Assembly (NCBI RefSeq): GCF_900103865.1
Contig: NZ_FNII01000007.1
Location: 186,001 to 250,000 of the forward strand
Length of the DNA stretch: 64,000 bases
Reading direction: 5' to 3'
Source of the DNA: Vreelandella arcis
GTDB lineage: Bacteria > Pseudomonadota > Gammaproteobacteria > Pseudomonadales > Halomonadaceae
Part shown: piece by piece, positions 35,481 through 44,741 of the stretch
How the letters are laid out: every line of letters begins with the position of its first letter
How positions within the stretch are numbered: position 1 is the first letter of the stretch
Position numbers and translations under genes: made by a program
Notes under the pieces: generated by a model
Database searches by the model: none
What the model was told of the DNA's origin: nothing
Seen by the model: only the letters and a program-made list of their open reading frames with translations

Positions 35481-37523
35481 TTATTCACTGCTGCGGTTGT
35501 GCTGACCAGGCATGGAGACATCACCTGGCGCATCCCGGCACCGCTGCAGATAGACCAGATGACGTTCGTACTGGTCGAGGATGTCCTCAACGATCTGGGC
35601 CTGGGTATAGTCCATGAGGTCATAGCCCTGTCCACCTTCCTCGAGATGCACCTCAAGCTCGTAACAGGTTGTGTGCTCGGCATGGGGCCGAATGGCAAAG
35701 GCGGGCATGCTCGCTTTACGCGGCCAGACCTGATAGGTGAACACGCCTTCCTCGCTCAAATCTACGTTCAGTTCAAGATGTTGGGAGTCGTCGTCCCAGC
35801 CCTTGATATCGGCCTTCAAGCCTTGTTCGTGTAGTTCGTGCTCAATCTGAGCCATGGCTGGTTTCACGGTCTCCTCAAGAAAGCGCATGGCTTGTTTGTA
35901 GTTCGGGAAACTCATGGCCCGGCTCAGGCGCTGGCGCCAGGTTGGCGCGGTGGCATCTGTGCCAGCGAAGGCGCCTGCCGGGGCTAGTCGTGGGCTTTGC
36001 CGTTTGAGCGACTCCGTCTTCAGAGCCTTATAAAGCCCCACCATGATGAAGAAGAGCACTATCGAGAATGGCAGCCCCATGATCACCACTGTACTCTGAA
36101 GTGCAGTCAAGCCGCCCGCCATAAGCAGGGCCAAGGTGAGCAGGCCGATAATAGACGCCCAAAGAATGCGCATCCAGATCGGTGCATCATGGTTGACGTC
36201 GGTAAGAATGGAGGTGAAGTTTGACAGCACCAACGCACCCGAATCCCCCGAGGTAACGAAGAACACGAGCGCCAGGATGGAGACGACAATGGTGGTGATC
36301 CCCGCCAGCGGCAAACTTTCCATGAATAGATAGATGGAGGATGCCGGATTGTTCATGGCCTGTTCGCCGAAGGACTCAGCGCCATTCATGACCATTTCGA
36401 TGGCGCTGTTACCCATGAGCGACATCCACACCATCATAAAGGTCATGGGTAGAATGAGCGTGCCCAGGGTGAATTCGCGGATGGTACGCCCACGCGAAAT
36501 ACGCGCCAGGAAAAGCCCCACGAAAGGCCCCCAGGCAATCCACCAGGCCCAGAAGAAGAGGGTCCAGCCATTGAGCCAGTCGGTGGGCTGATCATAGGCG
36601 TAAGTGTTGAACGACATGTCGATAAAATTAGTGAAGTAATCGCCAATGTTCATTACCAGCGCATTCAACAGAAATATGGTGGGGCCTGCGATCAATACGA
36701 AGATAACCAGGCAGGCAGCGAGCAGCATGTTGAATTCCGACAGGCGGCGGATGCCTTTTTCCACACCGCTCACCGCCGACAAGGTGGCGAATACCACAAT
36801 CAGCACGACCAGAACCGCCTGCACCCAGGTGCTATCGGGCAGGCCGAACATGGTACTCAGACCATAGTTTAGCTGGATGACCCCGATGCCCAGGCTAGTG
36901 GCAATACCGAAGACCGTGCCCAGCACCGCGGCAATGTCCACCACGTGGCCGATAGGGCCGTGAATTCCCTTGCCGAAAATGGGGTACAGCGCAGAGCGAA
37001 TGGTCAGCGGCAACTGGTGTCGGTAACTGAAGTAGGCAAGAGACATACCCACCAGGGTATAGATGCCCCAGCCGGAAATCCCCCAGTGCAGAAAGGTCAG
37101 CTCCATAGCGTGGCGGGCTGCTTCCACCGTGCTGCCTTCACCCTGGGGCGGCGCCAGAAACTGCGTGACCGGTTCCGCGATGCAGAAGAACAGCAGATCA
37201 ATGCCGATACCTGCGGAAAAAAGCATGGAGGCCCAGGAGATGATGTTGAATTCCGGTTTTGAATGGTCGGGACCAAGCCGAATATCCCCAAAGCGAGAGG
37301 CGGCGATAATGATGACGAACGCCAGATAGGCCACTACGGTGAGAAAGTAATACCAGCCGAAGGTATTTGAAACCCATCCCAATACGCTGTTGATCGCGCC
37401 TTCCGCCTGATCAGTGAAGAACATAGTCCAGAGCGCAAAAATCACGATCCCAATAGCTGAACCGAAAAATACGGTTGGGTTTAGCCGGTCGCGGGTTTCT
37501 TCTTCTGGCGCCTGCTTGTCCAT
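35481..37523 (-). CDS. BCCT family choline/betaine-type transporter (BetT-like) with long C-terminal domain
   Basis: The 680-residue protein has about twelve membrane segments in its first 520 residues and the BCCT hallmark WTLFFWAWWIAWGPFVGLFLARISRGRTIREF, with FLHWGISGWGIYTLVGMSLAYFSYRHQLPLTIRSALYPIFG. A cytoplasmic C-terminal extension of about 150 residues (from roughly PTWRQRLSRAMSFPNYKQAMRFLEE) matches BetT-type osmoregulated choline carriers. It would import choline with protons or sodium. AGGAGG precedes the ATG. It forms an operon with the BetA-like gene. Confidence 0.93.
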   Translation of the reverse strand: MDKQAPEEETRDRLNPTVFFGSAIGIVIFALWTMFFTDQAEGAINSVLGWVSNTFGWYYFLTVVAYLAFVIIIAASRFGDIRLGPDHSKPEFNIISWASMLFSAGIGIDLLFFCIAEPVTQFLAPPQGEGSTVEAARHAMELTFLHWGISGWGIYTLVGMSLAYFSYRHQLPLTIRSALYPIFGKGIHGPIGHVVDIAAVLGTVFGIATSLGIGVIQLNYGLSTMFGLPDSTWVQAVLVVLIVVFATLSAVSGVEKGIRRLSEFNMLLAACLVIFVLIAGPTIFLLNALVMNIGDYFTNFIDMSFNTYAYDQPTDWLNGWTLFFWAWWIAWGPFVGLFLARISRGRTIREFTLGTLILPMTFMMVWMSLMGNSAIEMVMNGAESFGEQAMNNPASSIYLFMESLPLAGITTIVVSILALVFFVTSGDSGALVLSNFTSILTDVNHDAPIWMRILWASIIGLLTLALLMAGGLTALQSTVVIMGLPFSIVLFFIMVGLYKALKTESLKRQSPRLAPAGAFAGTDATAPTWRQRLSRAMSFPNYKQAMRFLEETVKPAMAQIEHELHEQGLKADIKGWDDDSQHLELNVDLSEEGVFTYQVWPRKASMPAFAIRPHAEHTTCYELEVHLEEGGQGYDLMDYTQAQIVEDILDQYERHLVYLQRCRDAPGDVSMPGQHNRSSE

Positions 37524-37824
37524 GGTAAAGCCTCCTTATTATCGGTGGTTGCCCGTGGTCGCCGTCAGTTCGCCATGCTCAGATTGGTTGATTCACATCA
37601 TCTAAAGTAATTTCGATAGAGAGACGTCTGCAGTGACGTATGCAGTATAGGAAACCCTAAGCCTTTGCTTTCCACGCTAGTCAACGGGTAAATCACCTGT
37701 ATCTGCCTTTTCCGGGGAAGGCAGGAACGGCTGATCCTCGCCGTTAGGTGTGCTATGGCGGATGGTATACCCTGAAGGTCACCCGTCTTTTTAGACGAAT
37801 GCTAACTGGAAAAGCGAGGCCTCC
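37524..37824. promoter_or_regulatory. Divergent promoter region, BCCT operon / EAL gene
   Basis: The 301-bp gap contains no gene. Two small dyads are visible: TGCCTTTTCC with GGGGAAGGCA at 37708-37727 (wobble pairs in the centre) and CGTCT-TTTT-AGACG near 37785-37798, just upstream of the EAL gene. Either could be regulatory; no BetI-type site was recognised. Confidence 0.4.
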
Positions 37825-40053
37825 ATGGGGCTCATACAAGGTGATGGAATACGCAGGGCTTGTCTGCGAATGGCTGGTCTGGCGATGGTGATGACCTCAT
37901 CGGTGTCTATCGCTGCACCGATCCCTTCGCCTTTGGTATTCGCAGGCTCCGACGACTATCCCCCTTTCCAGTGGCTCGACGACAGCGGCGAGCCTCGGGG
38001 CTTTGTGATCGATCTGCAAAATGCCATTGCCGATCAGCAGAACCTTGAAGCCGAGCACCGGCTGATGAACTGGGATCGGGCCATCAAGGCGGTGGAAACA
38101 GGCGAGGCAGATGTAGTGGCGCTTTTCGTCTCCGAAGAGCGAGAGGAGCGATTCGACTTCACTGCCCCGATCTATCACGTGGCACACGGCATCTATGCGT
38201 CCTCGCCTGAAACGATCCAGAAGAACCCGGATGACTTATCTGGCATGCGAGTGGCCATTGTGGAGGGTAGCTATGCGCAGAATCGTCTGATCGAGAACCA
38301 AACCCAGGGAGAGCTCATACCCCAGGAGGACATTATAAGCGCCTTGTTGGCCGTCGCCGAAGGCCATGCGGATATTGCCCTGGTTGCCTCCCACACAGCG
38401 CGTCATGTCATCGCCGAAGCAGGCCTTGATATCCATCAGGTCAGCCCACCCTTCTGGCCCAGGGCCTACGCATTCGCCGTCAGCCAAGGGCGTGATGACC
38501 TGCATGCGTGGCTTGAGGAACAGGTGGGGCTACTGCAAGCCAAGGGCACCTATTTTGAGATACACGCGGACTGGCTTTCCGAAATGGAGTGGCAGCCGTC
38601 AACCTGGCGCGACCACCTGCGAACCCTGGCCTTAATAGCGTTGCCGCTGGTGCTGCTGGGCATCGGCGGCTATCTCTGGTCCTGGTTGCTACGCCGCCAG
38701 GTAACCCGCAAGACCCGTCTGCTTTCGAGGGAGCTCGAATCTCGTCGATCCTTGCAAAACGAGCTTCAGTATCGGGTTGAGCACGACATGCTCACCGGGC
38801 TGCCTAATCGCAACGCTTTCATAAGTAAGCTCGACGGGCTGATCGACGCCGAGCCTGACTGGTCGCCAAGTGTCGCCCTGATCCAGTTGGTCAATCTCGA
38901 GCAGTTGATCACTGCCTTCAGCTACCAGGTCGCGCAGGCGTTACAAAAAGCCTTTGGCCGGCTGATGGCGTCTCAGGATGGCCTCCTGGTCGGCGATTTC
39001 GGTTCGGGGCTCTTCGCCATTGCCACGCGAAAGCCGCTGGAGGGCAGCGACGTCGTGGGGCGCCTAACCGAGCCGCTCAACCTCGGCGCCGTCGATCTCG
39101 ATCCCATGTTCGTCGTCGGCATTGTCAACGAAGCAAACCTCGCAGAGGGTGACGGTGCCGACGAAGTGATACGTTGTGGTGTCTTGGCCGTGTCGGTGGC
39201 CCGAGAGTCGCATCGCCGTTGGGTAACCTATAGTACGGATCTTGAGCCGGATATCGACGACCTGCTCCTGCTGCAGGACTTCCGTCGTCATGGCACCCGC
39301 GACATGTTCCTTGAGTACCAGCCCAAGCTGGATATTGAAACCCGACAAGTGCGGGATGCCGAGGCGTTAATCCGCTGGCGCCATCCCACTTTAGGCATCG
39401 TGCCTCCGGGGCGCTTCATTCCCATGCTAGAGCAGGCCGGACTGACACACTGGATCACGCGCTGGGTGATCGAAGAGACCAGCAGCATGCTGGAGCGCAC
39501 GGGTCTCGGTGCCAGGGGCTTTCGCGTCAGCCTTAACTTGGCGCCCCAGGATCTCATGGAACCTGAACTGGTCGACTTCATCATCCAGCGCCTGGCGTCG
39601 CCGATGCTGGCATGCAGTCTCTGGCTGGAAATCACCGAGACCGGCTTCATCCGCGATGCATCGCTCACCCGCGATGTGTTCGCCAAACTTCACGATGCCG
39701 GCGCCCGCTTCTCGGTGGATGATTTCGGCACCGGCTATTCATCGCTCTCTTACATGAGCGAGTTTCCCGTTGACGAGGCCAAGATAGACAAAAGCTTCGT
39801 GGGTGACATGCTGACCAATGAGCGCCACTTAATCATCGTGCGCTCCACCATCGCCCTTGCCCACGAGCTGGGGCTGACGGTGACCGCCGAAGGGGTAGAG
39901 GACAAAGAGACCCTTCAGGCCCTCATCGCCATGAACTGCGATACCGTCCAGGGCTTCTTCCTCTCCCGGCCGCTGGGCGAGGAGAGCCTGCTCACCTTTC
40001 TTGATAGAGACTTGGCAAACGAACTCTCGGGAGTGACCACCCGCCAGACGTGA
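37825..40053 (+). CDS. c-di-GMP phosphodiesterase: periplasmic SBP_3 sensor, membrane segment, degenerate GGDEF, EAL
   Basis: The 742-residue protein has a signal sequence, a SBP_bac_3-like periplasmic domain (about 35-255: FAGSDDYPPFQWLDDSGEPRGFVIDLQNAIA...), a membrane segment (about 267-289), a GGDEF-type region starting VEHDMLTGLPNRNAF (about 318) and an EAL domain (about 480-735). The GGDEF signature is replaced by GDFGS, so cyclase activity is unlikely. The EAL catalytic set is present: EALIRW (Glu513), LNLAP, ITETGF, DDFGTGYSS (Asp632, Asp633), DKSFV, AEGVED and QGFFLSRP. It likely lowers c-di-GMP in response to a small periplasmic ligand. It is divergent from the BCCT operon. Confidence 0.92.
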   Translation: MGLIQGDGIRRACLRMAGLAMVMTSSVSIAAPIPSPLVFAGSDDYPPFQWLDDSGEPRGFVIDLQNAIADQQNLEAEHRLMNWDRAIKAVETGEADVVALFVSEEREERFDFTAPIYHVAHGIYASSPETIQKNPDDLSGMRVAIVEGSYAQNRLIENQTQGELIPQEDIISALLAVAEGHADIALVASHTARHVIAEAGLDIHQVSPPFWPRAYAFAVSQGRDDLHAWLEEQVGLLQAKGTYFEIHADWLSEMEWQPSTWRDHLRTLALIALPLVLLGIGGYLWSWLLRRQVTRKTRLLSRELESRRSLQNELQYRVEHDMLTGLPNRNAFISKLDGLIDAEPDWSPSVALIQLVNLEQLITAFSYQVAQALQKAFGRLMASQDGLLVGDFGSGLFAIATRKPLEGSDVVGRLTEPLNLGAVDLDPMFVVGIVNEANLAEGDGADEVIRCGVLAVSVARESHRRWVTYSTDLEPDIDDLLLLQDFRRHGTRDMFLEYQPKLDIETRQVRDAEALIRWRHPTLGIVPPGRFIPMLEQAGLTHWITRWVIEETSSMLERTGLGARGFRVSLNLAPQDLMEPELVDFIIQRLASPMLACSLWLEITETGFIRDASLTRDVFAKLHDAGARFSVDDFGTGYSSLSYMSEFPVDEAKIDKSFVGDMLTNERHLIIVRSTIALAHELGLTVTAEGVEDKETLQALIAMNCDTVQGFFLSRPLGEESLLTFLDRDLANELSGVTTRQT

Positions 40054-40078
40054 ACCGTCTAGCAGAGCGTGCTATTTG

Positions 40079-40216
40079 GCGGGGCTTGGACGCGGATCAG
40101 ATTTTCGCACTACGCTAAATAATACGCTTTATACCGACACCCCCCGACAGGTCGAGCATCGCCTAACGCCGGACTTGTGGTCGATTACCGATGCCTTCTA
40201 CCGTCAATTCGGGTAA
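40079..40216 (+). pseudogene. Unidentified C-terminal coding remnant (low confidence)
   Basis: The frame ending with the TAA at 40214 is open back through this gap and reads ...LNNTLYTDTPRQVEHRLTPDLWSITDAFYRQFG. It has protein-like composition but no start with a ribosome site, and I do not recognise a family. It may be the tail of a deleted gene; chance is also possible. Confidence 0.3.
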
Positions 40217-40255
40217 ACATGGCCGCTACGAGGCTCTTTCATAGCGAGGCACCCC

Positions 40256-41290
40256 ATGGCCCATATCGTGGTATGCGCAGACGGCACTTGGAACCGGCCG
40301 GAAGAGGATATAGACAACGACTTTCCCACCAACGTGTTGAAGCTTGCCCGGTCGGTGACCCCGCAGGCGGAAGGCATCAAGCAGCACGTGTTTTACGACT
40401 GGGGGCTGGGCTCGTACCACAGCAGCCTCAGCGCGGGCGCCACCGGCGTGGGGCTGCACAAAAACATCCTTGATGGCTATCGTTACATCGTGCAGAACTA
40501 CGCCCCCGGCGATCATATCTACCTGTTCGGGTTTAGTCGGGGTGCGTACACGGTGAGGGCACTAAGTGGGCTGATTAACAACTGCGGCATTCTCAAACGC
40601 TCCGATGCGCGGCTGATTACCGAGGCCTGGAAGATCTACAAGAGCACCAAAAAGACCCATCACCCACGAGGCGAGGCAGCCATTCGGTTTCGTGACAAGC
40701 ACAGCTACGCGCAGCGCGACGTGCATTTTATCGGCGTGTGGGACACCGTGGGCGCGCTGGGTATTCCAATCAGCATCATGGGCCTGTTCAATGGCACCGA
40801 CGAATTCTACGACACCAAAATGGGCGCCAATGTCGCCATTGCCCGCCACGCCATGGCCATCGATGAGCGCCGCGAAGACTTCACGCCCACCGTGTGGACG
40901 CCACGGCCCGGGGTGGACTTAAAGCAGGTCTGGTTTGCAGGCGTTCACGCCGATGTGGGAGGCGCCTACGAGCCGGATAAACACGGCCTGCAAGCCGCCG
41001 ACACCCCCCTTGCCTGGATGCTCGACGAAGCCAACACCGCCGGTTTGCTTACCGAACCGCATATTCGCAACAACCTCACCGACGGCACCCACGCCCGGCT
41101 TCACCAGTCGCGCAAGCACGTCTACCGTTTCAAGAAGCCGCTGGATCGGCCGCTGGTCATCGATGACAAGCCCACCCTGATTCACCCAAGCGTAAAAGCC
41201 CGCTATGAACGCGACGACCGCTACCGCCCAAAGCAGTTAAAAACGCTGGTGGAGCAGTATGGGTGGCAGGGGCTTACTCTGGGCAAGTGA
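40256..41290 (+). CDS. DUF2235 alpha/beta-hydrolase-fold protein
   Basis: The 344-residue protein has the DUF2235 pattern: IVVCADGTWNRPEED at the N-terminus, the lipase-type nucleophile elbow YLFGFSRGAYTVRALSG (Ser), VHFIGVWDTVGALGIP (Asp candidate) and VWFAGVHADVGGAYEP (His candidate). The same domain is found in T6SS phospholipase effectors such as Tle1, but no VgrG, PAAR or immunity gene is near and no accessory domains are present. A stand-alone cytoplasmic hydrolase is therefore more likely. GCGAGG precedes the ATG. Substrate unknown. Confidence 0.88.
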   Translation: MAHIVVCADGTWNRPEEDIDNDFPTNVLKLARSVTPQAEGIKQHVFYDWGLGSYHSSLSAGATGVGLHKNILDGYRYIVQNYAPGDHIYLFGFSRGAYTVRALSGLINNCGILKRSDARLITEAWKIYKSTKKTHHPRGEAAIRFRDKHSYAQRDVHFIGVWDTVGALGIPISIMGLFNGTDEFYDTKMGANVAIARHAMAIDERREDFTPTVWTPRPGVDLKQVWFAGVHADVGGAYEPDKHGLQAADTPLAWMLDEANTAGLLTEPHIRNNLTDGTHARLHQSRKHVYRFKKPLDRPLVIDDKPTLIHPSVKARYERDDRYRPKQLKTLVEQYGWQGLTLGK

Positions 41291-41399
41291 TCAGCAATGG
41301 TTTGAATTCTGTCCAGCTGCCTGCACGTATAGGCTGTTCCCATAAAAATGTATTCATGAAGCCGTTTTATGCAGAGCAAGCAATTCACAAGGAGTCGTT

Positions 41400-41580
41400 A
41401 TGACAACGTTAGTGATCGGCGCAAACGGACAGATTGGTAAATAGTTTTGTGAGCTAGCGCAGTAGGCGGGGACGGCTATCAAGATGATGAGAGGGTGAGC
41501 TTGAGCACACCTTTGGAGGCTGTGATCAAGTAGTTTTTATCGCTGGCTCCGGCCTCCACTCTTCGATTAAGTAGGAGAGT
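41400..41580 (+). pseudogene. Decayed copy of the NAD(P)-binding oxidoreductase at 60378-61007
   Basis: After an AAGGAG site and ATG, the sequence reads MTTLVIGANGQIGK-stop-FCELAQ-stop-AGTAIK, matching the first 30 codons of the intact gene at 60378 with two in-frame TAG codons where the intact gene has CAG. After a deletion it resumes with HTFGGCDQVVFIAGSGLHS, matching the AHAFEGCDQVVFTAGSGPHT region, and then ends. It is clearly non-functional and shows C-to-T decay. Confidence 0.88.
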
Positions 41581-41587
41581 TCTTATT

Positions 41588-41619
41588 CATCTAGAGGTGG
41601 CTGTTGCCACCTCTAGATG
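41588..41619. terminator. 14-bp hairpin between the pseudogene and the symporter gene
   Basis: CATCTAGAGGTGGC (41588-41601) and GCCACCTCTAGATG (41606-41619) form a perfect 14-bp stem with a TGTT loop, 24 bp past the minus-strand symporter stop. It likely terminates the minus-strand operon; no long T run follows on either strand. Confidence 0.7.
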
Positions 41620-41642
41620 CTGAGCATATTTTATTTCACAAA

Positions 41643-43118
41643 TCAGGTGTTGGTCCCGAGGGCTTGAGCTGGCGAACGCGACGATGAGCTGCGCATTGCT
41701 AAACTCACGCTGATGAATACGGCCGTATTGACTACCAAGCCGCAGAATCCAGCATGCCAGCCGAATGGGGTGCTAACACCAAATTGAAACAATAGGGTCA
41801 GTGCAGCACCTATTGCCAAGCCAGAGAAAGCGCCAGCACGGGAAGCACGGCGCCAGAACAATGCACCGAGCAGCATGGGTAGTAACTGCACCACGATGCC
41901 ATAGGCGCCGAGCAGCAGGTCAACTAATGAACCGGGATTGACTAGGGCAAGCAAGTAAGCCGCAAGTGAAATTAGCACCACGCCGTAGCGAGTCAATTTT
42001 AGCGCCTTATTGTCTGGCATGTTGCGAAGTGCTGGTAAGTGCTGGCCCACGTCGCGTACCAGAATAGTAGCGGAGGTATGAGCTAGGTTTGCAGCAGTGG
42101 ACATGGCAGCGGCCAGGGCGCCGGAGAGAGCCACGCCGATCAGCCAAGCCGGGAAGTCAGCTAACTCGACTACTAGCGTCAGCAATACTCGATCAGCGGA
42201 GTCAAGCGGGCGATCCTCTAGCAGTAAAACTCCGGCAAAACCGATAATTAGTAATGGTATCAACAGATAGCTGTAGAGAGGGTAGAGCATGAATACCCGC
42301 TTGAGGGTTCGCTCACTGCGGGCGCTATAGAATTTCATGAAAATGTGTGGCCACATTACGCAGCCTAGAGCACTCACTAGAATAGCCGTGGAGAAAGCGC
42401 CCCAGCCCATGCCGCCTGCGCCAGGCATGGTTAGGTATTCTGGGGCTTCTCGCTGTAGTTCGCGGAACATCTCGCCGACCCCACCAAAGAACTGGTCAGC
42501 CGTCGCCAAGCCCAAAAACCACGCCACGCCCACCATCATCACGCCCTGGAGAAGGTTGGTCCAACCGATGCCTTGTAAGCCGCTTGCATAGACATAGGCA
42601 GCGACCACGCCACAGGCGAGTAAACTGCCGAGCCAGAAAGGAATTGTGCCAGAGGTAGCCGCCTCGAAGAGAAGCCCTGCACCGGCGATCTGAATGGTTA
42701 AATAGGGAATCATTGCTAGCACGCTCACCACGCCAATGAACAGGCCCAGCAGGTTCCCTCTGGTTGGGTAACAAGCAGAGAGGAACTCTGCTTGAGTTAG
42801 GAAGCCATGGCGGCGGCCGAGTCGTGAGATGTAGGGAGCGATCAACCACCACACGATTACGGCCAGTGCCAGATAGGCGATAATATAGAGGGCTGGAGCC
42901 CCCTTGCTGTAGGCCCATCCAGGGGCGCCAAGGAAGGCGAAGGCAGAGAATATCTCCGCACCGAGAATAAAGAACAGCACTAGCAAGCCCATGTGTCGGC
43001 CGCCAGCCACATACCCTTCCAGAGAGGAGCTCTGATTGTGGCGTGCGCTTAGTCCCACTGTCAGCACAATCAGTAGGTAAGCCAGGGTAATGGTGGTAAT
43101 CAGCAGTGAATCACTCAT
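41643..43118 (-). CDS. Sodium:solute symporter family (SSS) transporter
   Basis: The 491-residue protein has about thirteen membrane segments. It shows the SSS pattern: YLLIVLTVGLSARHNQSSSLEGYVAGGRHMGLLVLFFILGAEIFSAFAFLGAPGWAYSKGAPALYI early on and ALSGALAAAMSTAANLAHTSATILVRDV in the sodium-site region. Start at ATG 43118 follows AGGAGGTGG and overlaps the DUF3311 stop by 8 bp. With the M20 amidohydrolase upstream in the same direction, it probably imports an acylated amino acid, dipeptide or carboxylate with sodium (inference). Confidence 0.92.
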   Translation of the reverse strand: MSDSLLITTITLAYLLIVLTVGLSARHNQSSSLEGYVAGGRHMGLLVLFFILGAEIFSAFAFLGAPGWAYSKGAPALYIIAYLALAVIVWWLIAPYISRLGRRHGFLTQAEFLSACYPTRGNLLGLFIGVVSVLAMIPYLTIQIAGAGLLFEAATSGTIPFWLGSLLACGVVAAYVYASGLQGIGWTNLLQGVMMVGVAWFLGLATADQFFGGVGEMFRELQREAPEYLTMPGAGGMGWGAFSTAILVSALGCVMWPHIFMKFYSARSERTLKRVFMLYPLYSYLLIPLLIIGFAGVLLLEDRPLDSADRVLLTLVVELADFPAWLIGVALSGALAAAMSTAANLAHTSATILVRDVGQHLPALRNMPDNKALKLTRYGVVLISLAAYLLALVNPGSLVDLLLGAYGIVVQLLPMLLGALFWRRASRAGAFSGLAIGAALTLLFQFGVSTPFGWHAGFCGLVVNTAVFISVSLAMRSSSSRSPAQALGTNT

Positions 43119-43335
43119 CGTCCACCTCCTGTGCGGCATCATGGCGATAGGCAATGACCAGTCCCACGAACAGGGCAAACACCCAGGCTACATACCAGAA
43201 CAGGAAAAAGGGCAAACCGATTATCATCGGTTCAATACGATTCGCAACCAGCGCGCCGGGCCAGATCATGGCCAGGGCACAGACAGTAAAGTAAATCAGC
43301 ATTCCCCTAGAAGGAAGCGAGGGTTGAGATTTCAT
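43111..43335 (-). CDS. DUF3311 small membrane protein, symporter partner
   Basis: The 74-residue product MKSQPSLPSRGMLIYFTVCALAMIWPGALVANRIEPMIIGLPFFLFWYVAWVFALFVGLVIAYRHD has two membrane segments and the N-R-IEP-IIGLPFF-FWY core of DUF3311. This protein typically precedes an SSS transporter gene, as here. It may be a small subunit or assembly factor. The second of two adjacent in-frame ATGs (43335) is better spaced from the GAGG site than 43341. Confidence 0.85.
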   Translation of the reverse strand: MKSQPSLPSRGMLIYFTVCALAMIWPGALVANRIEPMIIGLPFFLFWYVAWVFALFVGLVIAYRHDAAQEVDDE

Positions 43336-43414
43336 GTGCATACCTCGTTTTATGAAGTTATGTGGTTATTTAGTTATGCCTTTGTAGCGTTATGGGTAGT
43401 GGCGTTTGCCTCAG

Positions 43415-44608
43415 TTATTTCGTAGCGAGAGCGTTAAGGCCGATCGCTAAAAGCAGTCGGCACCCAGTTGGAATCACGTCGTCATTGAAATCATAACGAG
43501 CGTTGTGAAGTGGCGATGGGGTATCGCCCTTCGCCGTGCCAAGAAAGAAGTAGGCCCCTGGGCAGCGTTGCAGCATGAAGGAAAAGTCCTCACCACCGAG
43601 GCTGGGGTCAACGTCGCGTATTAGGGCCGACTCACCGAGTGTTTGCACAATGCAGGCTTCCACATGACGGGTTTCCGCCTCGGTATTGATCGTCGCCGGA
43701 AATATGCGTTGGTAATCGATCTCAATGTCACCGCCATGGGCGATTGCCACCCCTTCACAGACGCGGCGAACCGCATGCTCCATACGATCCTGAGTATCAG
43801 CATCAAGGCTTCTTGCTGTTCCGCTGATGCGCACTTCATCGGGAATGATGGCGAAACCGTCCAGGTCGCCGCCCTGCAAACCACATAGGCTCAAGGCGGC
43901 GGGCGAGAGTGGGTTGATATCACGTGCGACCACGGAGTGCAGGCTTTGAATAAGGGCGCCTGCCATGCGGACAGGATCCGTCGATAGATGGGGGTTGACG
44001 CCGCCGTGGCCTCCCTTGCCGCGTACTCGGATATCTAGACGGTCGGTGGCCGCCATGATCGCGCCGGGTCGAATAGCCACTTGGCCTGCAGGTAGCGAAG
44101 GCCAGTTATGTAGGGCATAAATCGCCTGCATAGGAAAACGCTCAAATAGGCCCTCTTCAACCATTGCTCGGCCCCCACCCAGGCCCTCTTCGGCTGGCTG
44201 GAAGACGAGATGAAGAGTGCCCGCGAAGTCACGATGTTCGGCTAGGTAGCGAGCCACGCCGAGTAGCAGAGTAGTGTGACCGTCATGGCCACAAGCATGC
44301 ATCCGGCCGGGCACTGCTGAGGTATAGCTGTGCTCGCTTAGTTCTTGGATAGGCAGTGCGTCCATATCAGCACGTAGACCAATATGTCGTCCGTTGTCAG
44401 GTCGTTCACCAGTCACGGTCGCAACGATACCGGTCTTACCGATACCGGTTTCAAAGGGCAAGCCGAGACGTTCTAGCTCTGCAGCGATGCGCTTAGCCGT
44501 TTCGTGCTCCTGAAATCCTAGCTCCGGGTGGCGATGTAACTCGTGTCGTATCTGAGTCAGTTCGGCGTGGTGGCGCTCGAAAAAGTTTGGATCGATGAGT
44601 TCTGTCAT
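43415..44608 (-). CDS. M20 family amidohydrolase (N-acyl-amino-acid / hippurate hydrolase type)
   Basis: The 397-residue metallopeptidase has the IAP/hippurate-hydrolase pattern: IRHELHRHPELGFQEHETAKRIAAELERLG, LRADMDALPIQE, GRMHACGHDGHTTLLLGVA, LVFQPAEEGLGGGRAMVEEG and a late DPSLGGEDFSFMLQRCPGAYFFLG. Metal ligands Cys/His of ACGHDGH and Glu-Glu of AEEG are present. It hydrolyses N-acylated amino acids or related amides in the cytoplasm. It is probably co-transcribed with the DUF3311/SSS genes 73 bp downstream and is divergent from a LysR gene. Confidence 0.92.
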   Translation of the reverse strand: MTELIDPNFFERHHAELTQIRHELHRHPELGFQEHETAKRIAAELERLGLPFETGIGKTGIVATVTGERPDNGRHIGLRADMDALPIQELSEHSYTSAVPGRMHACGHDGHTTLLLGVARYLAEHRDFAGTLHLVFQPAEEGLGGGRAMVEEGLFERFPMQAIYALHNWPSLPAGQVAIRPGAIMAATDRLDIRVRGKGGHGGVNPHLSTDPVRMAGALIQSLHSVVARDINPLSPAALSLCGLQGGDLDGFAIIPDEVRISGTARSLDADTQDRMEHAVRRVCEGVAIAHGGDIEIDYQRIFPATINTEAETRHVEACIVQTLGESALIRDVDPSLGGEDFSFMLQRCPGAYFFLGTAKGDTPSPLHNARYDFNDDVIPTGCRLLLAIGLNALATK

Positions 44609-44741
44609 AGTCGATTCGCATGGTTGTGAATGGCCTTTTTAATCTTGGTTGTTTCGATAGCATAGAGAAAATAGTTTTTTTATTAGCTTTCCATACTAAT
44701 ATTGGATGGATTGCGGTAGATGTTATGGCTAGGGGCACCAG

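Noticed and set aside
33769..37523. Canonical betIBA-betT operon
   Set aside because: Only BetA-like and BetT-like genes are present; no betaine aldehyde dehydrogenase or BetI-type repressor gene is adjacent.
40256..41290. DUF2235 protein as a type VI secretion phospholipase effector
   Set aside because: No VgrG, Hcp, PAAR, adaptor or immunity gene is near, and the protein is a single domain. A general hydrolase is the safer call.
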